DNA of 64,000 nt from Flavihumibacter sp. UBA7668. GTDB lineage: Bacteria > Bacteroidota > Bacteroidia > Chitinophagales > Chitinophagaceae. The notes under the pieces were generated by a model. It searched no databases and was not told where the DNA came from. It saw only the letters and a list, made by a program, of their open reading frames with translations. How positions within the stretch are numbered: the stretch's first letter is position 1; every line of letters starts with the position of its first letter. The position numbers were made by a program, and so were the translations under genes. Positions 34,251-44,200 of this stretch are shown in pieces. The stretch is from contig NZ_DLHM01000004.1 in assembly GCF_002483205.1 (NCBI RefSeq), positions 776,962 through 840,961 on the forward strand, written 5' to 3'.

Positions 34251-36581
34251 ATGAAGCGGAATTATTGGTTCTGGAGTTTATTACTTGTATGTATAGGAAG
34301 TTCGGTGATGGCACAATCAACGGCGATCAATAAAAAGGTGCCGATTATACCTGCTCCGATGCAGCTAAATATAGGAACCGGTACATTTCAAATTCTGGCA
34401 TCTACCACCCTCCAATTAAATGGGCAGGATGCTGAGTTGGTTTCAGCAGGGACTTACTTTAATAATCAGATCAAACGGCTCAGTGGATCTACACTTCCAA
34501 TTGGTAATGCCACCAGCAATGTTATTGAACTTTCTTTGAAGCAACTATCTACGTTGAATAAAGAAGGGTATCAGTTAAGTGTTCAATCTGGCCGGATCCA
34601 ACTTTCAGCCAATTCAAAAGCCGGCTTGTTATATGGGATACAGTCGATTCTTCAGTGTCTTCCGGCAATTCGTACTAATGCATCCCTTTTGGTTCCGGTT
34701 ATGGAAATTATAGACCAACCGCGTTTTGGGTATCGCGGGATAATGATTGACGTTAGTCGCCATTTTTTTGCACCCGAAGCAATGAAAGATATCATCGATT
34801 TACTGGCTTCCTATAAAATGAATGTATTTCACTGGCATCTGACAGATGATCCGGGCTGGCGGATTCAGATTGATAAATACCCGGCTTTGACGGATATGGC
34901 TGCCTGGCGGGTGGATCGTTCGGGTATTCCGTGGAATGAGCGGAAGGCTGCCCAACAAGGAGAAAAAGCCAGCTATGGTGGGTATTATACTAAAGAGCAG
35001 GTGCGTGACATAGTGGCCTATGCAGCAGAGCGGTCAATTACTATAATACCAGAAATAGAAATGCCCGGTCATTCGGTAGCAGCAGTTTCTGCCTATCCGC
35101 ATTTGTCCTGTACGGGTCAGCAACAGGCATTGATTACAGGCGGACAGTACCCATCAGGCATTCAGACAAATTATTGTCCGGGTAACGACAGCTCTTTCAT
35201 ATTCCTTCAGGATGTGCTGGATGAAGTGCTGACTTTGTTTCCTTCTCCATTGATTCATATTGGTGGCGATGAAGTGGATAAGACGGCCTGGAAAGCCTGT
35301 CCGAAATGTCAGGCAAGAATGAAAAAAGAGGGACTGAAAGATGAAAATGAATTACAGAGTTATTTTATCAAACGCATGGAGCGTTACCTTAATTCAAAGG
35401 GTCGTCAGATTATTGGATGGGATGAAATACTGGAAGGTGGCCTGGCGCCCGGTGCCACAGTGATGAGCTGGAGAGGGGAAGCAGGCGGAATTGAAGCTGC
35501 TAAAATGAAACATCCCGTTATTATGTCGCCGGGTTCGCCCCTGTATTTTGATCATTACCAGGCTGGTCCGGCTGGAGAACCCATTGCTTTTGGTGGCTTT
35601 AATCCTCTTAAAAAAGTCTATGCGTATGATCCTATTCCAACTGAATTGAAAGGCACTGATTTTGCACAGTATGTGATGGGGGCGCAGGCTAATCTCTGGA
35701 CAGAATCCATTGAAACCAGAGAGCATTTGGAATATATGTTATTACCCAGAATGCTGGCCCTGGCGGAAGTGGTTTGGTCGCAGCCGGAGAAGCGGAACTG
35801 GACAGATTTTCGCCTACGCCTGGAGCATCATTTTACCGGGTTGGCTCAAAAAGGGCTGCGTTTCAGCGAAGGGAATTTTACGGTAGGAATAAAGCCATTA
35901 ATCAGTAATGGACAATTAAAAGTTGCACTGGATACCGAAGCCCCTGATGCGCAAATTCATTATACATTGGATGGATCTTATCCAACCAGTGCAAGTCCAC
36001 TATATACGGCACCGGTTTCTATCACAGGCAATGCAACCCTTAAAGCCATCACGGTTAAAAATGGTAAACCCAAAGGCAATGAGCCGGCGGTGCAACATTT
36101 TGTAAAACACCTGGCTACGGGTATGGATGTCCGTTATAAGTATGCCAACTCGAATTCCTATATGGCAGATGGCCCCAATTCATTAACGGATGGCATAAGA
36201 GGTACAGAGCAGGTAGGAAAATATTGGCATGGCTTCGGCGGAACGGATATGGTTGCTACCATTGATTTGCAAAAACAGCAAACGATTAAGGAAGTGGTTT
36301 TGGGCTGTATGCAGCATTATAAAGACTGGATCTTTTTTCCAACATCCTTAACAGTGGAGGTATCCGTTGACGGAAAACAATTCAGAACTGCAGGAACCTA
36401 CATTAATAAAGTAGCTGCTGAAGATACAAGGTCCATGCAGGAAGATTTCAGGATTGCATTTTCGGCTACCCAGGCTCGTTATATCAGGGTGACAGCTAAA
36501 GTGTTGCCAGGATGCCCCAAAGGCCATCCCGGCGAAGGAAAACCTGCCTGGTTATTTGTGGATGAAGTGTTGGTGAAATAA
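34251..36581 (+). CDS. Beta-N-acetylhexosaminidase, GH20, secreted
   Basis: 776 residues with a signal peptide ending near residue 21 (VMAQ). Domain order: GH20b domain (about 30-155), GH20 catalytic barrel (about 158-505) with the catalytic Asp340-Glu341 in HIGGDEVDKTAW, a chitobiase C-terminal domain (YTLDGSYPTSASPLYTAPV), and an F5/8 discoidin-like sugar-binding end. It removes terminal GlcNAc or GalNAc from chitin oligomers, glycans or cell-wall fragments in the periplasm or outside. It converges with the oxidoreductase on the minus strand, one base between stops. Confidence 0.95.
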   Translation: MKRNYWFWSLLLVCIGSSVMAQSTAINKKVPIIPAPMQLNIGTGTFQILASTTLQLNGQDAELVSAGTYFNNQIKRLSGSTLPIGNATSNVIELSLKQLSTLNKEGYQLSVQSGRIQLSANSKAGLLYGIQSILQCLPAIRTNASLLVPVMEIIDQPRFGYRGIMIDVSRHFFAPEAMKDIIDLLASYKMNVFHWHLTDDPGWRIQIDKYPALTDMAAWRVDRSGIPWNERKAAQQGEKASYGGYYTKEQVRDIVAYAAERSITIIPEIEMPGHSVAAVSAYPHLSCTGQQQALITGGQYPSGIQTNYCPGNDSSFIFLQDVLDEVLTLFPSPLIHIGGDEVDKTAWKACPKCQARMKKEGLKDENELQSYFIKRMERYLNSKGRQIIGWDEILEGGLAPGATVMSWRGEAGGIEAAKMKHPVIMSPGSPLYFDHYQAGPAGEPIAFGGFNPLKKVYAYDPIPTELKGTDFAQYVMGAQANLWTESIETREHLEYMLLPRMLALAEVVWSQPEKRNWTDFRLRLEHHFTGLAQKGLRFSEGNFTVGIKPLISNGQLKVALDTEAPDAQIHYTLDGSYPTSASPLYTAPVSITGNATLKAITVKNGKPKGNEPAVQHFVKHLATGMDVRYKYANSNSYMADGPNSLTDGIRGTEQVGKYWHGFGGTDMVATIDLQKQQTIKEVVLGCMQHYKDWIFFPTSLTVEVSVDGKQFRTAGTYINKVAAEDTRSMQEDFRIAFSATQARYIRVTAKVLPGCPKGHPGEGKPAWLFVDEVLVK

Positions 36582-36582
36582 T

Positions 36583-37566
36583 TTACTCAAAAGGAAAACG
36601 TAATCCGATTTGCTTGCGGACTTCACCCATGATTTCCTGCAGCCGCATAGATTGTTCGAAAGACATAACCGGACTTTCGGTTAAGCCTTGCCGCAAGCAA
36701 TCCGTTACATGTTGCATTTCGAAATGAAAACCGCGGGTGGTTCTGCCATCGCTATAGGTTTCCATGAGTTCATCTTCATTATTGAAACGTTCGATGGTAA
36801 TGGAGCGCCAAAAGGAGGGGAGTTTGATATAGCCTTTTGTTCCAAACAGATAGCCGGTATTGGTGCCTTTTGTAACAATGGAGGTATAGAGGTTGGCGCT
36901 GGTGCTTCCATATTCCAGGTGAATGCCCGTGCGTTCGTCAATTCCGGTGGTTGATAATTGGGCAGATGCACGGATGGAGGCGGGCATACGGTTCATGAAA
37001 TAATTGGCAAAAGCAATGGGATAAATGCCAATATCGAGCAAGGCACCGCCTGCCAGGGCCGGGTTCCAGAGTCGTTCCACCGTTGGCTCGGAAGGGAAAC
37101 AGAAATCGGCCTGAATCAATTTTAAATCGCCAATCAATCCGTTGTTAATCCAGTTTTTGGCAACCTGCAATGCGGGAATAAAATAGGACCACATGGCTTC
37201 CATTAAAAATACCTTTTCCTGTTTTGCCAGTGCGATCAGTTGCTGATATTCCGACATATTGACGGTAATCGGTTTTTCGCAAAGCACGGCTTTTCCTGCC
37301 CTGATTGCCAGTGAGGCCTGTTCGAAATGAAAATTATGAGGTGTTGCGATATAAATGGCATCTATTCCAGGATGATTGAACAGGTTCTCATAATTGATGG
37401 CTTCCGGTATTGAAAATTCAGCAGCAAATGCAATTGATTTTTTCTGGTTCCTGGATGCAATGGCAACCAGCTCAGCATTTTGCAGGTACTGAAAATCAGT
37501 TGCAAAAGCGCGCGCAATTTTACCTGCTCCGATTATACCCCAGCGAATTGTAGAAGATTCTTTCAT
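36583..37566 (-). CDS. Gfo/Idh/MocA family oxidoreductase
   Basis: 327 residues without leader: Rossmann loop WGIIGAGKIARAFATDF near the N-terminus, YIATPHNFHFEQA, the family EKP motif in AVLCEKPITV, and GGALLDIGIYPI, which carries the conserved active-site Asp/His-region residues. It looks like the dihydrodiol/D-xylose dehydrogenase-like branch. It sits 7 bases downstream of a DinB gene on the same strand. Substrate unknown. Confidence 0.9.
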   Translation of the reverse strand: MKESSTIRWGIIGAGKIARAFATDFQYLQNAELVAIASRNQKKSIAFAAEFSIPEAINYENLFNHPGIDAIYIATPHNFHFEQASLAIRAGKAVLCEKPITVNMSEYQQLIALAKQEKVFLMEAMWSYFIPALQVAKNWINNGLIGDLKLIQADFCFPSEPTVERLWNPALAGGALLDIGIYPIAFANYFMNRMPASIRASAQLSTTGIDERTGIHLEYGSTSANLYTSIVTKGTNTGYLFGTKGYIKLPSFWRSITIERFNNEDELMETYSDGRTTRGFHFEMQHVTDCLRQGLTESPVMSFEQSMRLQEIMGEVRKQIGLRFPFE

Positions 37567-37573
37567 TCCTGAA

Positions 37574-38107
37574 TCAGCTTGATTGTTTATTTAATTCAAT
37601 TAGTACCCGGGAAGTTACCAGTACCTGACCGGTATGTCGCATCATGTGTTCAGCAGCATGAAAAACAAGACCGAGTTGAGTGGTTGGAATTTTTTTACGA
37701 CCGATGGTACGGATTAATTCCGGTGCATCCGGTTGCATTTTTGCCAGCGTATTCAGCGTTTGATCAACCTGATTTTTTATCCGGAAAAGCAATTCAGAAC
37801 AGGTGAATTTACCTTCGCCTTTGCCTTCTTCTTTCAGATAGTCCATTTGCTCTTCGGATAAAACGTTTCCGTTTGCATAGGTGATTAACCGGTCAAGAAC
37901 ACCTGCAATATGTTGCAGATGAAATCCGACGGAAGCCATACCATACAAAGGTTGCCAGAGCAGACTATCCGGATACTCGTTTAATGCACTTGTCAATTCA
38001 TCTCTTGCCTGCAGCAGGGCATGTGCAGCAGGTTGAAATACCGGAAGAATTCCTTCTAAAGGACCTCTTTGCCACCATTCAGGGGATGTACTAGCTGATG
38101 TTTGCAT
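37574..38107 (-). CDS. DinB-like metalloenzyme-fold protein
   Basis: 177 residues of a four-helix DinB/YfiT-type protein. Likely metal-binding histidines are in VGFHLQHIAGVLDRL (about residue 65) and LVFHAAEHMMRHTGQVL (about 155), spaced as in the family. DinB-fold proteins include thiol-transferases; a precise role cannot be given. It is in a minus-strand run between a gluconolactonase-like lipoprotein and an oxidoreductase. Confidence 0.87.
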   Translation of the reverse strand: MQTSASTSPEWWQRGPLEGILPVFQPAAHALLQARDELTSALNEYPDSLLWQPLYGMASVGFHLQHIAGVLDRLITYANGNVLSEEQMDYLKEEGKGEGKFTCSELLFRIKNQVDQTLNTLAKMQPDAPELIRTIGRKKIPTTQLGLVFHAAEHMMRHTGQVLVTSRVLIELNKQSS

Positions 38108-38128
38108 GATTTCGTTTAGTTGTTGCCG

Positions 38129-39160
38129 TTAGCGAAGTTTCACTCTCAAAAGATACATATCCGCTGTTATATAAAGTGTTTTATCATCATCTGCCAATGC
38201 GCAATTTGAGCTTGCAACCGGTAGCTTGATTCTGCCCAATGGTTTGCCATCGGAATTAAAAATCCAGATCCCCCCCGGACCGGTAGCAAATACATTTCCT
38301 TTGGCATCGACCTTAAATCCATCCGGTCCGCCGGGAGTAGTTTTAGCATAGGAACTGGCATCAAAAAAGATCCGGGCATTTATCAGACTGTCGTTTGATC
38401 CAAGATCATAGGCATACCAGATGGCTCTCTCCGATTCGGAATTGGCGACCAGCAGGGTTTTTCCACCGGGCATAAATCCTATTCCATTCGGGCGGCGAAT
38501 GCTGTCCACCAGCAAATCCACTTCTCCGGTTGTGCGTATCCGATAGACACCCTGATAGGGAGCAGCTTTTGTACTGTCGTTTATGAATTTTTCCAGACCA
38601 TAAGGTGGATCGGTGAAATAGATAGCTCCCCCGGGATGTAATACGGCATCATTTGGGCTGTCAAATTTTTTACCCTGATACCCATCAGCCAGGGTGGTGA
38701 ATTTTGGAGCAGGTTGATTCAATGGGGCATCCATTCGCGCTATGCGCCGGTCGCCATGCTGGCAAAGAATCAATTGGCCTTCCTTATTCAGCAGTAAACC
38801 ATTGCTACCCATTTCTCCTCCGCGGGCTGTTTGTCCGGTATAACCAGCCGGCTTCAAATAAAGTTCCTTGCCTGCTTTTTCCGTCCATTTAAAAATGGAA
38901 TTATTGGGGATATCAGAAAAGAGCAACATTTGCTCTGATGCCACCCATACAGGCCCTTCACTCCATTCAAATCCATCTGTCAGGATTTCTGCATAAGCAT
39001 CGGGAGTAACCAGCTCACGAAAAGCCGGATCCAGTTCCTCAATTTTCCCAATCCGTTCATAAGTGGGCTGACCTGAACAAGCCTGGAGTAGAAGGATACA
39101 GTAACTAATTGTAATAGTTCCAAACAATTTTCGGTAATTTAAAAAACTGAATAGGGGCAT
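38129..39160 (-). CDS. SMP-30/gluconolactonase/LRE-like lipoprotein
   Basis: About 343 residues of a beta-propeller lactonase-type enzyme. The ATG at 39160 gives a clean lipoprotein leader ending in LLLQAC; an ATG at 39193 would add 11 residues ahead of it. Family blocks are GFEWSEGPVWV, LFSDIPNNSIFKW, FDSPNDAVLHPGGAIYFTDP, RPNGIGFMPGGKTLLVAN and GGPDGFKVDAKGNVFATG, holding the metal-ligand Glu, Asn and Asp. It probably hydrolyses a sugar lactone in the periplasm, which fits the oxidoreductases around it. Confidence 0.9.
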   Translation of the reverse strand: MPLFSFLNYRKLFGTITISYCILLLQACSGQPTYERIGKIEELDPAFRELVTPDAYAEILTDGFEWSEGPVWVASEQMLLFSDIPNNSIFKWTEKAGKELYLKPAGYTGQTARGGEMGSNGLLLNKEGQLILCQHGDRRIARMDAPLNQPAPKFTTLADGYQGKKFDSPNDAVLHPGGAIYFTDPPYGLEKFINDSTKAAPYQGVYRIRTTGEVDLLVDSIRRPNGIGFMPGGKTLLVANSESERAIWYAYDLGSNDSLINARIFFDASSYAKTTPGGPDGFKVDAKGNVFATGPGGIWIFNSDGKPLGRIKLPVASSNCALADDDKTLYITADMYLLRVKLR

Positions 39161-39209
39161 AGCTTCGTGTTTGATAGCCTGAAAATACAACATCTGTAAA
39201 AGCCTGTTG

Positions 39210-40496
39210 ATGCAACGACGAAAATTCCTGAAACTATCTTCTGCCGGTATGCTGGTTCCGGCACTTCCCGGATTTATTAATTTAACGCAATATGCCCGCT
39301 ATAAAACTGCCCTGATCGGCTGCGGATGGTGGGGCATGAATATTCTGCGGGAAGCCATAGCTGCGGGTTCATCCAAAGTGGTGGCCATCTGTGATGTGGA
39401 TCAGCGATATGTGAAGTCTGCTGCTTCCGAAATCAATAAACTGAACGGCGATCAGCCAAAGCAGTATAAAGATTATCGGGAATTGCTTCAGAAAGAGAAA
39501 CCGGATCTGGTAATAGTGGCTACACCGGACCATTGGCATCCATTGATTTGCATTGCGGCCTTACATGTAGGAGCGCATGTATATGTGGAAAAACCAATTG
39601 GGCATACCATTAATGAAGGAAAGGCAATGGTGAAAGCTGCCAGGGATACGAATCTGGTAGTACAGGTTGGTACACATCGAAGGGTTTCGCCACATAATAT
39701 TTCCGGGATGAAATTTTTGCGTTCAGGTAAAGCCGGTAAAATCGGAATGGTACGGGCCTTTGTACACTATGGAGGCGGACCGGGGGAAAAAGTTCCCGAT
39801 TCCGAGGCCCCAAAAGAATTGGATTGGGATTTCTGGTGTGGGCCGGCACCTTATCGACCCTATAATTCGGTTATTCATCCCCGTGGATTCCGGCAATTTA
39901 TGGAGTATGCAAATGGTCAACTGGGTGATTGGGGCATTCATTGGATGGATCAGATACTCTGGTGGACAGAAGAAAAAGCACCGCGTAAAATTTATTCAAC
40001 AGCATCCAGACAAATTAAAAATGATACGACGGATGCGCCGGATACGCAGGTGGTGAATTATGAATTCGAATCCTTTCAGGCAGTATGGGAACATCGCTTA
40101 TATGCAGGAAATGAAGCGGAAAAATCGAATGTGGGTTGTTATTTCTATGGCACCGAAGGAACCTTTCATATGGGCTGGCTGGATGGCTGGACGTTTTATC
40201 CTTCCGATAAAAACAAACCGTTACTACATGAAAAACCAACCCTTCATACGGTTGATAACAACAATATAAAAGAATTATGGGCTGACTTTTTATCAGCAAT
40301 TGAAAACAAACGGCGCCCCGTTTGCGATATTGAAATCGGGCATCGTTCCACCAATATGAGCTTATTGGGTGTATTGTCTGCAAAAGCAGGAAGAAGTATC
40401 ATCTGGGATGCGGATAAGGAAATCATTTTGAATGACCCGGATGCAAACGCGCTCCTGCAGCGGCCTTACAGAGGCAGTTGGATATACCCGGTCTAA
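39210..40496 (+). CDS. Gfo/Idh/MocA oxidoreductase with Tat-type leader
   Basis: About 428 residues beginning MQRRKFLKLSSAGMLVPALP, a twin-arginine leader, so exported folded with its cofactor. The Rossmann segment TALIGCGWWGMNILREAI and the EKP motif (HVYVEKPIGHT) are clear. Later, WDFWCGPAPYRPYN and QLGDWGIHWMDQILWW are typical of the periplasmic branch related to GH109 and glycoside-processing dehydrogenases. Some members hydrolyse glycosides through NAD-bound oxidation. The gene converges with the amylase gene, 4 bases apart. Confidence 0.9.
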   Translation: MQRRKFLKLSSAGMLVPALPGFINLTQYARYKTALIGCGWWGMNILREAIAAGSSKVVAICDVDQRYVKSAASEINKLNGDQPKQYKDYRELLQKEKPDLVIVATPDHWHPLICIAALHVGAHVYVEKPIGHTINEGKAMVKAARDTNLVVQVGTHRRVSPHNISGMKFLRSGKAGKIGMVRAFVHYGGGPGEKVPDSEAPKELDWDFWCGPAPYRPYNSVIHPRGFRQFMEYANGQLGDWGIHWMDQILWWTEEKAPRKIYSTASRQIKNDTTDAPDTQVVNYEFESFQAVWEHRLYAGNEAEKSNVGCYFYGTEGTFHMGWLDGWTFYPSDKNKPLLHEKPTLHTVDNNNIKELWADFLSAIENKRRPVCDIEIGHRSTNMSLLGVLSAKAGRSIIWDADKEIILNDPDANALLQRPYRGSWIYPV

Positions 40497-40500
40497 CAAT

Positions 40501-42366
40501 TTATTTTGAAATGATTGCAACAAGGGATTCCAATCCGGCCAGTTCCACATCAATGGAACCAATACCATTACGAACGGTCAGGTTTACTTGCTTTTTACCA
40601 AAAACTACCTGGTAAACCGGGTAGTTGCCATCCTTTATGGACCATTTTTTCAGCAGATCGGCAGGGATTTTCAATTTCCCTTTAAAGGGTTGCCCTGAAA
40701 AATTTGACAGAACCAGTAATTGAGTTTTTTCATCCCACCGGGCAAAACCAAAGAGTTGATCGTGGTAGCCGGGATTATGTTGCCGGTTATAGAATTGAAT
40801 TTCCTGATAATTACCTGTTAGCACAGCTGATTGAATGGTGAAATTCAGTAGTTCCTTATAAAAGGTACGAAGCTCTTTTTCTTTAGTGCTTAGTTGTCCC
40901 CCATCAAACTTCCCGTTGTTCATCCATCGCTGGTGATGCGGAACGCCGACATAATCAAATATGCTGGTTCGGGAGGGCTTTCCAAATCCGGCATTTTCAC
41001 CGCCTGGTTCGCCCAGTTCCTGTCCGAAGTAAAGCAGGGTTGGTGAGGTGGAAATAAGGGCGGAAACCACCATCGCAGGTTTTGCTTTTTCGGCAGATCC
41101 GGCAAATTCCGGACTGGCTATTCGTTGTTCATCGTGGTTTTCCAGAAAATGCAGCATATGATGTTCGATATCTGCCATATTTTTCTGAATGGCCGCGAGA
41201 TTATCGGCACTTCCATGTCCCTGTATAATATGTTTCAGGGTATCATAAAACTCAACTTTATCGTAGAGATAATCCATTTTAGCCATATTAATATAGGCGC
41301 GGTAAAGTGATGGATTATAAACTTCAGCCAATAAAATGGCAGCCGGATACCTGGTTTTTATAGTTGAGTTCAGGTAACTCCAGCATTCAACCGGCACCAT
41401 TTCGGCCATATCAAACCGAAAACCGTCTACACCCAGATTGAGCCAGTAGAGGGCAATATCACGGAATTTTTTCCAGGAGGAAGGTACTGGTTTGCCTTGC
41501 CAGAAAGTATAGTGGTCATCGATGCCCAGGTTGGCATAATTGGCAGGCAGACTATCGAAATCCCTGCTGCCATCCGGCCGGATTCCATAATTGATTTTTA
41601 CGGCTTCATACCAGTCGTCTTGTTTTGGTTGTGGAAGCCTGCTGCCGTTACCGGTCCATTTGGCTGGTTGCTCACTGAATTTTCCATCGCTTAATGGATG
41701 TGGATCGCCACCCAAAGGAAGATATCCTTTTGCAACAGGAACCCGAAAACTATCTCCGGGCAGGTAATAAAAATTATTATCGCGATGGTATTCAACAGAA
41801 CGGTCGTCTCGAACACCAAAGTCTTCCACACTATCCGGTCGGGATACGGATTCATATTTTCTTGCAACATGGTTGGGGATTATATCAATTATAAGCTTTA
41901 GTTGATTTTGATGAGTTCGTTTAATCAGAGCTTTGAATTCATCCAGTCTGTTGGCAGGATCCACAGCGAGATCCGGATTAACATTGTAATAATCTTTTAC
42001 GGAATAGGGAGATCCTGCTCTTCCCTTTACCACATCAGGATCATCGTTTGAAATCCCATATGCGGTATAGTCGCGGATTAACGCATGATGAGGAACTCCT
42101 GTATACCAGATATGAGTTACACCCAGTTGCCGAATGGCCTGAAGGGCTGTGTCTGTAAAATCATTGAATTTGCCCACGCCATTTTCTTCTATGGTACCCC
42201 AGGGTTTGTTGGTAGTTGAAGTATTTCCAAAAAGGCGGGTAAAAACCTGGTAAACAACTATTTTGCCCTCATTGCTTTTATGGTTTTCCCTGTTGCTGTT
42301 TTCAGCAGGCTGGTTACAGGCAAACAAAAAGAAAAGGGGTAAGATGTTCCAGGCATAATTTTTCAT
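40501..42366 (-). CDS. Alpha-amylase family (GH13) lipoprotein
   Basis: 621 residues with a lipobox leader (ILPLFFLFAC). The GH13 barrel catalytic residues are visible: nucleophile Asp319 (DGFRFDMAEM), acid/base Glu348 (ILLAEVYNP) and Asp412 (FLENHDEQR), with IIDIIPNHVARKY as the first conserved region. It hydrolyses or transfers alpha-glucans at the cell surface or in the periplasm. It lies 53 bases downstream of the LytTR regulator and may be part of the same transcript. Confidence 0.92.
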   Translation of the reverse strand: MKNYAWNILPLFFLFACNQPAENSNRENHKSNEGKIVVYQVFTRLFGNTSTTNKPWGTIEENGVGKFNDFTDTALQAIRQLGVTHIWYTGVPHHALIRDYTAYGISNDDPDVVKGRAGSPYSVKDYYNVNPDLAVDPANRLDEFKALIKRTHQNQLKLIIDIIPNHVARKYESVSRPDSVEDFGVRDDRSVEYHRDNNFYYLPGDSFRVPVAKGYLPLGGDPHPLSDGKFSEQPAKWTGNGSRLPQPKQDDWYEAVKINYGIRPDGSRDFDSLPANYANLGIDDHYTFWQGKPVPSSWKKFRDIALYWLNLGVDGFRFDMAEMVPVECWSYLNSTIKTRYPAAILLAEVYNPSLYRAYINMAKMDYLYDKVEFYDTLKHIIQGHGSADNLAAIQKNMADIEHHMLHFLENHDEQRIASPEFAGSAEKAKPAMVVSALISTSPTLLYFGQELGEPGGENAGFGKPSRTSIFDYVGVPHHQRWMNNGKFDGGQLSTKEKELRTFYKELLNFTIQSAVLTGNYQEIQFYNRQHNPGYHDQLFGFARWDEKTQLLVLSNFSGQPFKGKLKIPADLLKKWSIKDGNYPVYQVVFGKKQVNLTVRNGIGSIDVELAGLESLVAIISK

Positions 42367-42419
42367 TTCACAACGGTTTAGCAGGTTCTGTAAAATGAAT
42401 GTAATGAATAGTTGGGGAA

Positions 42420-43121
42420 CTATTTTTTAAGCAGTCGATTGTAAACGATTTTCTCGAGTACTTCTTCCTTCAATGTCCTGGACATGGTTATTTCCAGGTG
42501 TCCGAGCTGGATACTGTTTCCGGCAATTCCGGAAATTTTATCCATATTGATAATACTGGATTTATGGACCTGAATGAACTGCCCGGGTACCTTTTCCAGT
42601 AATTGTTTCATCGTCATATGGACGATGTGTTTTTGGGATTGGGTGTGAATGCCGATATAGTTTTCCATTGCTTCCATCAGAAAAATTTCGCTCCAGGCCA
42701 GTTTCAGGAAACGTCCCTCGGATTTAATATAAAAATCTTCATTACCCGGCGCTTTCTGTTGCAGTTCAAAATAGTCCCGGGCTTTGTTACAGGATTTCAG
42801 GAACCTGTCGAATGAAATGGGCTTTAAAAGATAGTCGAGGGCATCCAATTCAAATCCTTTGAGGGCATATTTTTCATAGGCAGTGGTGAATATAATTTTC
42901 GGCGGATTGGAAAGGGATTGTAATAACTCGATGCCACTGATATAGGGCATTTCAATATCGAGGAAAATCAGATCAACCGGGGTTTTACTCAATTGATTAT
43001 TCAGGCTGACTGCATCGGCACATTCCGCCACCAGGTGAAGAAAATCAATTTTTTCGATATAACTGCGAAGGCCTTTACGGGCCAGCGGTTCATCGTCAGT
43101 AAGTATACAGGTGAGTTTCAT
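42420..43121 (-). CDS. LytTR-family response regulator
   Basis: 233 residues: a receiver domain (about 1-120) with phospho-accepting Asp55 in DLIFLDIEMPYISG, and a C-terminal LytTR DNA-binding domain (FIQVHKSSIINMDKISGI). Its start overlaps the upstream kinase stop by four bases, so the two form a cognate two-component pair. Target genes are probably in the surrounding minus-strand run, but no LytTR binding repeat was identified. Confidence 0.93.
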   Translation of the reverse strand: MKLTCILTDDEPLARKGLRSYIEKIDFLHLVAECADAVSLNNQLSKTPVDLIFLDIEMPYISGIELLQSLSNPPKIIFTTAYEKYALKGFELDALDYLLKPISFDRFLKSCNKARDYFELQQKAPGNEDFYIKSEGRFLKLAWSEIFLMEAMENYIGIHTQSQKHIVHMTMKQLLEKVPGQFIQVHKSSIINMDKISGIAGNSIQLGHLEITMSRTLKEEVLEKIVYNRLLKK

Positions 43122-44185
43122 AGTTCGATTTTAAGATGAGCACTAAACGTTTCGTCTTCTTTTTCAATGGTTAACTGATGTTTTTCCGGATAAAGCAGTT
43201 GCAGTCTTTTTTTCAGGTTGGTTAAACCAATGCCTCCCTTATTATGCAGGTGCGCAATAGGTGGAATTGCATTTTGAATGTTCAAATTAAGTAGCTCATT
43301 TTCCAGGCTGATTTTCATTTTAATAAAGGGGTTGCCTCCTACATATTTGAATGCATTTTCAACCAGAGGCAGTAATAGCAGCGGATAGATTTGTTGGCCA
43401 TTCGTATTTTCCGGAAACTGAAAATCGAGTTTAAGTTCTTCGCTTGATCGTTGTTTCTGCAACTCAATAAAATTGGACAGATGTCTGAATTCCTGATCGA
43501 GCGCTACTTTGTTATCCTGATCGTATAATTGGTAGCGGAGAAGCTCTGAAAGTTTTTCAATGGTAAATCGGGCATCATAATTTGATTCGTCAATCTGAAA
43601 ATAAATGGTGTTTAGCGCATTAAATAAAAAATGCGGGTGGAATTGGGCGCGGAGATACTGGAGTTCATTTTCAAGTCGATCTTTGTTTATTTTTTCCAAC
43701 AGCATGTTTTGTTCATAGGATTTGTGGATAAACCATTGGCTTTGTTTTACGCTGAAATAAAACAGCCACATACTGACCGGTGCAAAACTTAAAATGACCA
43801 CATCATACCATTGCAATCCATCGTCTGTAAATTCTGCCAATGGGAAAATGAAAAGGATTACCACCAACTCAAGGTAAATAGTCAGTGAAAGAAACTGACG
43901 GATTGAAGCAGTTGGATTTGGTATACCTCTATTCTCCTTTTCCATCTGTAGAAGGAAACTGGCAACTACCCACTCAAAAATAAAACTGATCAGCAGGCAC
44001 CCCGTTATTTCTGCCAGGTTTGTTTCGATTGGCCTTATCCAGAAACGGGTATTTGATATAACATCATTGAGTAAACGAACGATGGCATAGGACAAGAGGG
44101 CATAAAAAAGGATAAATCCTATTCTCCTGCCAGACCAGGGCCGATTGGCAGCTTTTTTAAAAGCGGAAAGTTGAATCAGCATCAT
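43118..44185 (-). CDS. LytS-type sensor histidine kinase
   Basis: 355 residues: four hydrophobic helices in the first 150 residues, a short coiled region, then the His_kinase domain with His185 in QFHPHFLFNALN, N-box LPLVENAFKYV and GGIGLTNLKKRLQLL. There is no periplasmic sensor domain, so the signal is probably sensed in the membrane. It is paired with the LytTR regulator through an ATGA overlap and follows an acyltransferase by 15 bases. Confidence 0.92.
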   Translation of the reverse strand: MMLIQLSAFKKAANRPWSGRRIGFILFYALLSYAIVRLLNDVISNTRFWIRPIETNLAEITGCLLISFIFEWVVASFLLQMEKENRGIPNPTASIRQFLSLTIYLELVVILFIFPLAEFTDDGLQWYDVVILSFAPVSMWLFYFSVKQSQWFIHKSYEQNMLLEKINKDRLENELQYLRAQFHPHFLFNALNTIYFQIDESNYDARFTIEKLSELLRYQLYDQDNKVALDQEFRHLSNFIELQKQRSSEELKLDFQFPENTNGQQIYPLLLLPLVENAFKYVGGNPFIKMKISLENELLNLNIQNAIPPIAHLHNKGGIGLTNLKKRLQLLYPEKHQLTIEKEDETFSAHLKIEL

Positions 44186-44200
44186 ACCTAATCACTTCTG